The notes beneath the pieces are model-generated. The model was not told the origin of the DNA and did no database searches. It saw only the letters and a list, made by a program, of their open reading frames with translations. From the NCBI GenBank assembly GCA_017614655.1, contig JAGABO010000144.1, positions 1-17,308 on the forward strand: a stretch of 17,308 nt of DNA, written 5' to 3'. The DNA comes from Treponema sp. (GTDB taxonomy: Bacteria > Spirochaetota > Spirochaetia > Treponematales > Treponemataceae). Position 1 is the first letter of the stretch; every line of letters starts with the position of its first letter. Positions 6,651 through 13,501 of the stretch are shown piece after piece. The translations under genes were made by a program, and so were the position numbers.

Positions 6651-8234
6651 ATGGCTCGCAAACCAAAGCAGAATTTAAAGCACTCAAAACGCAAGGCCAA
6701 ATCAGAAGGACGCAACGGAACTGGAAGGCTCATTCTTACCGGACTTGTAATTATTGCACAGATTGATCTCGCATTCATCCAGCTTCTTAAGTTTCAGGAT
6801 GCATTCCCGGTTACATATCTTATATCGTGGGCAGTTTCGCTTGTTACGGTTCTTATCATTCACAGTCAGAGAAAAAATTCTGCAATAAAAGTTCCGTGGA
6901 TTATTCTTATACTTGCACTTCCTGTTTTTGGCGTTTTCCTTTATTTCATCACGGAACTTTCTGCAAAACTCAGCGGCATGAAAAAGCGCTACAGAAAAAC
7001 TCTTGAACAGATTCTTCCGCACGCTTCACAGGATTTGACCATAATCCGAGAACTCGAAAAAAAAGACATTACTGCTGCAAACATGTTCCGCTATGTTCAG
7101 ATGAATTCCGGTTATGCAGCTTTTAAAAATACAAAAGTTGATTTTTATGCAGATGCAAAGGAAGGCTACGAACAGCAGTTAAAAGATATCAGCAGAGCAA
7201 AGAAATTCATCTTCCTTGAATATTTTGCAATCGAAGACACAATTTCTTTTCATCAGCTGGAAGAAATTCTTGTTCAGAAAATTAAGGAAGGAGTAAAAAT
7301 CAGAATCATCTATGATGACATAGGAAGCATCGGATACATAAGCAAACGTTTTTATAAGAGAATGCTTTCTCTTGGAATTGAGTGCTGCATGTTTAATCCG
7401 GTTGTTCCGTTCTGGAAGGCTTTTTTAAATCACCGCGACCATCGTAAGATTGCGATCATCGACGGAGAAGTAGGTTTTACAGGAGGCTGGAATCTTGCTG
7501 ATGAATACTTCGGCTACAAAAAACCGTACGGCGAATGGAAGGACACTGCAGTCCGTCTTGAAGGTGAAGCCGTAAAAAATCTTATGCTCATCTTCCTTGA
7601 ATTATGGAATTCAACAAAAAACACAAACTACCGCGATAAAGATTTTACTTCGTATTTTTCTACAAAGAAATTCAATTTTAAAAATTCAGGTTACGTTCAG
7701 CCTTATCCTGTAAATCCGCTCAGTCTTAATCACACGGGCGAAGACGTCTACATGAACATCATCAGTTCAGCAAAAAAATATGTTTACATAACAACGCCGT
7801 ATCTTCTGCTGATGGACGAAATGAAAAAGGCACTTACGCTCGCTGCAAAACGCGGAGTTGACGTAAGAATCATTACGCCGGGAATTCCCGACAAAAAGCT
7901 GGTCTACAAAATTACGCGCTCTTACTACGGACCTCTTGTAAAAGAAGGAGTTCTTATTTACGAATTTACACCGGGCTTCTGCCATGCAAAACAGGTAGTT
8001 TCTGATGATGTGGTTGCAACCTGCGGAACCGTAAACTTTGACTTCCGCAGTTTCTATCATCATTTTGAAAACGGAGTTCTTCTATATAACTGCCCCGCAG
8101 TTAATGATATAAAGGAAGATTTTTACAATCTCTTTGCAAAAAGCCGCGAAGTCTCTTCCGAGTACAAATTTCAGAGGGGATTCTTTAAGCGGTTCATGGA
8201 CGGAATTTACAGACTTCTGGCTCCAATGCTGTAG
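6651..8234 (+). CDS. cls: Cardiolipin synthase (phospholipase D superfamily)
   Basis: This 527-residue membrane protein has the standard bacterial Cls plan. A basic N-terminal tail (residues 1-26, about eleven Lys/Arg) comes first, then two or three membrane segments (about 27-48, 53-71, 82-102), then two PLD domains. HKD motif 1 is HRKIAIID (His264, Lys266, Asp271) followed by GFTGGWN. HKD motif 2 is HAKQVVSD (His445, Lys447, Asp452) followed by the NFDFRSF block. Both are intact, so it should condense two phosphatidylglycerols, or PG with another phospholipid, to cardiolipin at the inner membrane. No Shine-Dalgarno precedes the ATG: the upstream bases are TTTAATTTAAATTTTACAC. The next in-frame Met is residue 110, so the start is still the only sensible ATG. 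It lies 74 bases after the EIIC gene, possibly on the same transcript. Confidence 0.94.
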   Translation: MARKPKQNLKHSKRKAKSEGRNGTGRLILTGLVIIAQIDLAFIQLLKFQDAFPVTYLISWAVSLVTVLIIHSQRKNSAIKVPWIILILALPVFGVFLYFITELSAKLSGMKKRYRKTLEQILPHASQDLTIIRELEKKDITAANMFRYVQMNSGYAAFKNTKVDFYADAKEGYEQQLKDISRAKKFIFLEYFAIEDTISFHQLEEILVQKIKEGVKIRIIYDDIGSIGYISKRFYKRMLSLGIECCMFNPVVPFWKAFLNHRDHRKIAIIDGEVGFTGGWNLADEYFGYKKPYGEWKDTAVRLEGEAVKNLMLIFLELWNSTKNTNYRDKDFTSYFSTKKFNFKNSGYVQPYPVNPLSLNHTGEDVYMNIISSAKKYVYITTPYLLLMDEMKKALTLAAKRGVDVRIITPGIPDKKLVYKITRSYYGPLVKEGVLIYEFTPGFCHAKQVVSDDVVATCGTVNFDFRSFYHHFENGVLLYNCPAVNDIKEDFYNLFAKSREVSSEYKFQRGFFKRFMDGIYRLLAPML

Positions 8235-8332
8235 AAATACGGTCATTTTTATCAAATTTTCCTCTATTAACGCAAAAAAACTGCATTTTTTTAAAGTTTT
8301 TTTTAAAATTATGTCAAATTTTCACTTTTTTA

Positions 8333-8341
8333 TGTTATAAT
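8333..8341 (+). promoter_or_regulatory. Extended -10 promoter of the glycosidase-ppx-ppk unit
   Basis: TGTTATAAT is a perfect TGn plus TATAAT extended -10 element. The -35 region is poor (TGTCAA at 18 bases). The resulting leader of about 50 bases contains a small CGGG/CCCG hairpin (8356-8371) and the GGAG ribosome site at 8391. The upstream 8235-8332 is very AT-rich with A- and T-runs that might also end cls transcription. Confidence 0.6.
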
Positions 8342-8399
8342 AATCGTTGCTTTTACGGGGTAAAAAACCCGATATAAAAAAGTTGATTCAGGAGCTGTT

Positions 8400-9830
8400 G
8401 TGAACAAGCGAGATTTTCCGAAGATACATTTTTACGACCAGGACTTTGTTGATATATATGATAAATCCTGGAACTGGCTGCAGGACTATTGGATTGACCC
8501 GGCAACAGGCGAAACTTCCCCGGACGGACTCTTTATTTATCCGCAGAAAGGTCAGTTCATTCTTGATCAGGCCGAAGCTATTTTCTCTTCATTTTTCCTC
8601 GTATACTCAAACAGGAATTATCCTGCAAATAAGAACATTGATTACTTTTATGAACGTCAGGAAGAAAATGGTGCTATCCGCTGGAAATATGATACAACCA
8701 CTGACAAACCTATCACTTCTAAGCATAATCCCGAAGGTGTAGGTCTTCCTCTTTTTGCATGGGCAGAATTCAACTTATATCACAAGAGTGCAAACAAACG
8801 CCGCATAAAGGAAGTTGTTCCGGTTCTTGAGCGATACATGGAATGGATTGACCGCACCTTTAAACAGCAAAACGGTCTTTATTCAGTTCCGGCAGAAAGT
8901 TCAACAATGTTCAATTCACCACGAAAAGGCGTTTACTATCCGGTTGACTTTAACTCATGCATGGCAATCAACGCAGCGCACATGAGCGCCCTTGGTGATA
9001 TTCTTAACGACAAGGAATTAAGCTTTAAGTACAAGAAAATGTACTTTAGCCTTAAGACAAGAATCAACTCTCTTATGTGGGACAATGATACCGGCTTCTA
9101 CCACGATCTTGCAAAGGATGAAAGCCGGCTTCCTCAGAAAACGGTTGCAGGTTTCTGGCCGCTTCTTGCTGAACTTCCGAACGCAGACAGGGCAGATATT
9201 CTTATTGCTCACTTAAGCAATCCTAAAACCTTCGGTACAGACCATCCGTTCCCTACTTTAAGTGCAGACAGTTCTGACTTTAAAGAAAGCGGAGAAGGAT
9301 TTAAAGGTTCTGTTTTCCCGCCGTTCAACTTTATGATTATAAAGGGACTGGAAAAATATCAGCGCTACGACTTTGCCCGTGAATGTGCAATCCGCCACCT
9401 CTACTTTATTCTCGAAGGTTTAAGTCCGTTAGATACAAAACAGAAGGGCGACCTCTACGAAGCATATCTTCCAAACAAGGAAGGTCCTGCTGCATGCAAG
9501 GGAGAAAGCGACTTCCCGCGAAAAAGGTTCATGCACTATGTAGGACTTTCTACGATTGCCCTTATGATAGAAAACGTTATCGGATTAAGCATCAGTCTTC
9601 CACGCAAAACTGTTGACTGGATTATTCCGAACCTCGAAATAATGGGAATAGAAAAACTTTCGCTTAAACGCAACCTTGTTACAATTTTAAGCAACAAGAG
9701 TACCCGCGGATGGGAAATCCAGATGGAAAGCGAAAAGCTCTATTACTTTACAATCAACATTCTGGAGCAGAAGAAAAAGACACTGCCGATTCCAAGCGGT
9801 AAGTGTTCAATGCTTATAGACAAACTGTAA
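8400..9830 (+). CDS. (alpha/alpha)6-barrel GH63/MGH-like glycosidase family protein, active site altered
   Basis: The 476-residue protein follows the trehalase/GH63/mannosylglycerate hydrolase-like fold throughout. Visible blocks are WNWLQDYWIDP and DGLFIYPQ near the N-terminus, ILDQAEAIFSSFFLVYSNR (54-72), NIDYFYERQEENGAIRWKYD, PVDFNSCMAINAAHM (181-195), LMWDNDTGFYHDL (225-237), GFWPLLAELPNADRA (251-265), and KGSVFPPFNFMIIKGLEKY (302-320). A retained Glu354 in LYEAYLP sits where the family base is expected. At residues 168-175, where relatives usually read SGMDNSPR with the acid Asp, this protein reads STMFNSPR with Phe171. Loss of hydrolysis or a different chemistry is therefore possible. 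It starts with GTG, with GGAG 5 bases upstream. No signal peptide, so cytoplasmic. First gene of a unit with the ppx-like gene and ppk1. Family confident, activity not. Confidence 0.82.
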   Translation: MNKRDFPKIHFYDQDFVDIYDKSWNWLQDYWIDPATGETSPDGLFIYPQKGQFILDQAEAIFSSFFLVYSNRNYPANKNIDYFYERQEENGAIRWKYDTTTDKPITSKHNPEGVGLPLFAWAEFNLYHKSANKRRIKEVVPVLERYMEWIDRTFKQQNGLYSVPAESSTMFNSPRKGVYYPVDFNSCMAINAAHMSALGDILNDKELSFKYKKMYFSLKTRINSLMWDNDTGFYHDLAKDESRLPQKTVAGFWPLLAELPNADRADILIAHLSNPKTFGTDHPFPTLSADSSDFKESGEGFKGSVFPPFNFMIIKGLEKYQRYDFARECAIRHLYFILEGLSPLDTKQKGDLYEAYLPNKEGPAACKGESDFPRKRFMHYVGLSTIALMIENVIGLSISLPRKTVDWIIPNLEIMGIEKLSLKRNLVTILSNKSTRGWEIQMESEKLYYFTINILEQKKKTLPIPSGKCSMLIDKL

Positions 9831-9838
9831 AAACAAAA

Positions 9839-11368
9839 ATGAATCAGCCGCGTGCAGTCGTTGAAATCGGCTCTACGGGCATACGCCTTCTGGTTGCCGA
9901 GCTCAACAGTGACAACAAGTTCAATATCCTCGACAGAGCAGAGCAGCCGGTAAACATCGGGCGTGATGTTTTTACCAACGGTGTCATCAGCAGGGAAACT
10001 CTTCTTCTCTGTTTAAAGATTCTTCTTCGTTTTAAAGAGCAGCTTCTTTCGTGGGGCATTACTGCAGCAGAAACAGTCGTTGTAGGAACAAGTGCAGTCC
10101 GAGAAGCTTCGAACCGCGATCCTGTAGTTGACCGCATCAATGTTAAGACTGGTTTTACTGTACGCGTAATTGACGGTCTTGAAGAAAACCGCCTCATGTA
10201 TATTGCAGTCACTGAATGCCTTAAGGACGAAGAAGTAAGCGTTCGCCGCAGGGATTCAATCATTCTGGAAATAAACGGTGCCTCTACAGAAATGATGCTT
10301 ATGGAAAACGGCCGCATGGTCGGAGCCCATACGCTTCGTCTTGGAACAGTTATTATTGAACAGAACATACGTGCCCTTACCGGAAGCATGTCAGATGCAC
10401 GGCGCTTTGTAGACGAATTCATCAACAACACGCACAATGTACTTAGTGCAGAAATGAGTTTTGCAAACGTAAAGCAGTTTATTGCACTCGGTAATGACAT
10501 GAAGTTGGTTGCTCTTTTTGCAGGAAAACCTGTTTCTTCTTTTTTGTGGAAAATTGCCCGTAATGATTTTGAACGGTTTATTGATGATGTTATACGTTAT
10601 ACTCCGGAAGAATGTGTTGCGAAATTTAAAATCAACTACAACGATGTAAACACTTTTCTGATTTCGCTTATTGCCTACAAACAGTTTGTAAGCCTTACTC
10701 AGGTTCAGGAAATTCTTGTGCCGGAAACTTCGCTCAGAGAAGGACTTCTGTTTACATCGGCCGGTACAGAAAATGATGCAGTTCGAAGCGATTTCGAAAG
10801 TCAGATTTTTGCAAGTGCTTCTACACTTCTTAGAAAATACAACGGCGACGAAAAGCATGCAGAGTTCGTACGGGATGTAAGTCTTAAGCTTTACGATGCT
10901 CTGGAAAAAGAACTCGGTCTTGAAAAATACTGCCGCACTCTGCTTCAGGTTAGTGCAATTCTTCACGATGTAGGAATGTTTATCCGCGCAGAAGATCACA
11001 ACATTCACAGCAAGTACATAATTTCGCACAGTGAAATCTTCGGCCTTTCTCATGAAGACCGTCTTATCGTTGCAATGATAACGTGCTTTCATAAAGGCGC
11101 AAAACGGCCTCAGGATGATCCGGAGTTTAAACCGCTTGCACGTTCAATCCGCATGAAGATTCTAAAACTTTCTGCAATTCTTCGTGTTGCAGATGCCATG
11201 GACAGAAGTCATCATCAGAACCTGTCCGATTTTACGGTAAACTTTGCTCAGGACAGCATAACCCTCCGTGTAAAAGGTCACCACAATCTTTCGCTGGAGA
11301 AACTTGCACTTAAAGAAAAAGGTGATCTTTTTGAAAACGTATTCGGCTACAAACTTGTTCTGGTCTAG
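9839..11368 (+). CDS. Ppx/GppA-family phosphatase-like protein with C-terminal HD domain
   Basis: This 509-residue protein has the Ppx/GppA actin-like fold plus an HD domain, as in exopolyphosphatase and pppGpp phosphohydrolase. The N-terminal AVVEIGSTGIRLLVAE (6-21) corresponds to the usual DxGSNSxRL loop. GTSAVREASN (83-92) and GLEENRLMYIAV (113-124, with the Glu pair of the catalytic site) are conserved. LEINGASTEMML (143-154) replaces the usual DIGGGSTEL, and ALGNDMKLVA (217-226) replaces the usual GxGGT. Both phosphate-binding Asp positions are Glu and several loop glycines are lost. The C-terminal HD part looks intact: ILHDVGM (374-380), DHNIHSKYII (386-395), ADAMDRSHHQN (451-461). The ATG at 9839 gives the family N-terminus 8 bases after the previous stop. 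An earlier in-frame ATG (9803) would overlap that gene by 28 bases. No strong SD is visible. Exopolyphosphatase activity beside Ppk1 is plausible but unproven. Confidence 0.87.
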   Translation: MNQPRAVVEIGSTGIRLLVAELNSDNKFNILDRAEQPVNIGRDVFTNGVISRETLLLCLKILLRFKEQLLSWGITAAETVVVGTSAVREASNRDPVVDRINVKTGFTVRVIDGLEENRLMYIAVTECLKDEEVSVRRRDSIILEINGASTEMMLMENGRMVGAHTLRLGTVIIEQNIRALTGSMSDARRFVDEFINNTHNVLSAEMSFANVKQFIALGNDMKLVALFAGKPVSSFLWKIARNDFERFIDDVIRYTPEECVAKFKINYNDVNTFLISLIAYKQFVSLTQVQEILVPETSLREGLLFTSAGTENDAVRSDFESQIFASASTLLRKYNGDEKHAEFVRDVSLKLYDALEKELGLEKYCRTLLQVSAILHDVGMFIRAEDHNIHSKYIISHSEIFGLSHEDRLIVAMITCFHKGAKRPQDDPEFKPLARSIRMKILKLSAILRVADAMDRSHHQNLSDFTVNFAQDSITLRVKGHHNLSLEKLALKEKGDLFENVFGYKLVLV

Positions 11369-11373
11369 GAGGG
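11366..11373 (+). promoter_or_regulatory. Ribosome binding site of ppk fused to the ppx-like stop codon
   Basis: The sequence TAGGAGGG contains the stop TAG of the upstream gene and a full AGGAGG Shine-Dalgarno for ppk. It suggests strong, coupled translation of Ppk1. Confidence 0.75.
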
Positions 11374-11377
11374 AGAA

Positions 11378-13501
11378 ATGTCTAAATATTTTAACCGCGA
11401 GTTAAGCTGGATAGAATTCAACGCACGCGTTCTTAATGAAGGAATCCGAACTGATGTTCCTCTTCTTGAACGTCTTTCTTTTCTTGCAATTGCTTCTTCC
11501 AATTTCGATGAGTTTTTTCAGGTGCGTGTTGCTTCCATAAAGCGCTCTCTTGCACAGAACGAAAAGCTAAAAGATTCAAGCGGACTTACCGCAGAAGAAC
11601 TTCTTGAAAAAATAAGCACAAGATGTCATGCACTTTTAAGAACAACTGATTCTGTCCTGAGTTCAGAAATTCTGCCTGCTCTCGAAAAAGAAGGAATTGT
11701 ATACGTTAAAAAGGAAGAATTTAATTCAGCACAAAAATCCTTTACAGACAGTCTCTTTCGTCACGAAATTTTCCCGCTGCTTACTCCGCTTAGAACAGAC
11801 AGCCACGACTTTCCTCACATCGGAAACCTGAAGCTTACCGCAGCTTTCCTTCTTGAACCGATCGAAGGACTTCATCTTCTTGAATCTGAACTTACTACAA
11901 AAGAAGATGACATTGTAGCTCTTGTTCAGATTCCGGTTTCTGTAAACCAGATTGTATGGCTTCCTTCCGAAGAAGAAAATGACGGAAAAAGATTTTTTAC
12001 TTTAATTGATGATGTAATCTCGCATCATGCAGCAAAACTTTTTTCGGGTTATACCGTAAAAGAATCAATGCTTTTTAAGGTAGCACGCGATGCAGATTTT
12101 GCCGTAAATGAAGATTCAGGCGGAAACTTTATTCAGGCAATGGAAGAAGTCTTAATAAAAAGGCAGTCTTCCTTTGCTGTAAGAATGGTCTGCACATCAA
12201 CAAGCCCCGCATTAAAAGCCTTCATAAGCAGAAACCTTTCGCTTTCCGAAAATGATGTTTATGAAGTAGACGGAATTGTAAATACAGATGCACTTCTTTC
12301 TCTAAAAGAAAACATTACTAATCCGGAACTTTCCTATCCAAAGTGGAAAAATTTTAAATGCAGTGAATTTAAAGACAGCGAAACAATCTGGGATACACTC
12401 CGGCAAAAAGATGTTCTTCTGAATGTTCCCTACCAGAGTTTTGAACCGGTTGTACGTTTTGTTCAGGAAGCTGCAAAAGATAAAAATGTTCTTGCAATCA
12501 AGATGACGCTTTACCGAACAGGAAACGATAGCCCGATTGTAAAGGCTCTAAAAGAGGCGGCACAGAACGGTAAACAGGTAACTGTCTTTGTTGAACTAAA
12601 AGCCCGCTTCGATGAAAAGCGCAACATCGCATGGGCTTCACAGCTGGAAAACGCAGGAGTCATTGTTGTATACGGAGTTGTAAACCTTAAGGTTCACGCA
12701 AAAGCCTGTCTTGTCGTAAGAAGGGAAAGCGACGGAATGCGACGCTATGTTCATTTAAGTACCGGTAACTACAACGCAAAGACCGCACGCCAGTATCAGG
12801 ACTTTTCTATTTTTACAAGCAACCATGACATAGCTTCAGATGCAACACTTTTCTTTAACGTAATTTCCGGTTACAGCGCACTTCAGACAATGCGCAATCT
12901 TTACATGGCTCCTGTAACTTTAAAAAGCCGCCTGCTTGAACTTATTGAACGCGAAATAAGACAGGCTCAAGACGGAAACAGCGGACTCATAATCGCAAAG
13001 ATGAACAGCCTGTGTCACAAAGAAATTGTCGATTCCCTCTACAAGGCAAGCTGCGCCGGAGTAAAAATTCTTCTGAACGTAAGAGGAATCTGTACACTCG
13101 TTCCGGGAGTAAAGGGTCTTAGCGAAAACATAAAAGTTGTAAGCATTATTGACCGCTACCTTGAACACAGCCGCATCTTCTATTTTGGAAACGGTTCGTC
13201 TCCTGAACTTTATCTTGCAAGTTCCGACTGGATGGACAGAAATCTTGACCGCCGCATAGAACTCATGTTCCCGATAACAGATCCTGTTGTTTTTGCAGAA
13301 GTAAAAGAAACCCTCGATCTTTATTTTAAAGACAACACTCATTCACATATTCTTCAGAAAGACGGCAGCTGGAAAACTGTACGGCCGTTAAAAAAAGAAG
13401 AAGAAGTCCGCGTTCAGGAAGTGCTTTATAAGAAATATAAAAAGCGGGCCGAACTTGCAGAGTCACAGCCCGCTCCTGAATTTATCGTAAGAAGAAGTTA
13501 G
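11378..13501 (+). CDS. ppk1: Polyphosphate kinase 1
   Basis: This 707-residue protein makes polyphosphate from ATP, reversibly, and has the full Ppk1 architecture. The N-domain opens with FNRELSWIEFNARVLNEG and SNFDEFFQVRVA (41-52). The head domain has PLLTPLRTDSHDFPH. The catalytic domains show VPYQSFEPVVRFVQEAA (350-366), IKMTLYRTG, and VELKARFDEKRNIAWA (405-420). His440 in NLKVHAKACLV is the phosphorylated histidine (E. coli His435 equivalent), followed by YVHLSTGNYN. EHSRIFYFGNG carries His597 (E. coli His592 equivalent). DWMDRNLDRRIE closes the second catalytic domain. Length agrees with the family. It lies 9 bases after the ppx-like gene with an excellent AGGAGG site. Its stop overlaps the stop of the convergent gene by 4 bases, leaving no room for its own terminator. 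Confidence 0.97.
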   Translation: MSKYFNRELSWIEFNARVLNEGIRTDVPLLERLSFLAIASSNFDEFFQVRVASIKRSLAQNEKLKDSSGLTAEELLEKISTRCHALLRTTDSVLSSEILPALEKEGIVYVKKEEFNSAQKSFTDSLFRHEIFPLLTPLRTDSHDFPHIGNLKLTAAFLLEPIEGLHLLESELTTKEDDIVALVQIPVSVNQIVWLPSEEENDGKRFFTLIDDVISHHAAKLFSGYTVKESMLFKVARDADFAVNEDSGGNFIQAMEEVLIKRQSSFAVRMVCTSTSPALKAFISRNLSLSENDVYEVDGIVNTDALLSLKENITNPELSYPKWKNFKCSEFKDSETIWDTLRQKDVLLNVPYQSFEPVVRFVQEAAKDKNVLAIKMTLYRTGNDSPIVKALKEAAQNGKQVTVFVELKARFDEKRNIAWASQLENAGVIVVYGVVNLKVHAKACLVVRRESDGMRRYVHLSTGNYNAKTARQYQDFSIFTSNHDIASDATLFFNVISGYSALQTMRNLYMAPVTLKSRLLELIEREIRQAQDGNSGLIIAKMNSLCHKEIVDSLYKASCAGVKILLNVRGICTLVPGVKGLSENIKVVSIIDRYLEHSRIFYFGNGSSPELYLASSDWMDRNLDRRIELMFPITDPVVFAEVKETLDLYFKDNTHSHILQKDGSWKTVRPLKKEEEVRVQEVLYKKYKKRAELAESQPAPEFIVRRS

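Noticed and set aside
8274..8309. An intrinsic terminator after cls (7 A and 7 T around CTGCA, then a T-run)
   Set aside because: The stem is AT-only with no G-C pairs, so it is too weak to call.
9803..9838. An earlier ATG for the ppx-like gene
   Set aside because: It adds 12 residues unlike the family N-terminus and overlaps the preceding gene; still possible but less likely.
10391..11092. A 233-codon open frame on the minus strand within the ppx-like gene
   Set aside because: It is antisense to a clear family gene, and its translation is Lys/Phe/Cys-rich with no recognisable domain; it is a shadow frame. The 218-codon frame at 9844-10500 is rejected likewise.
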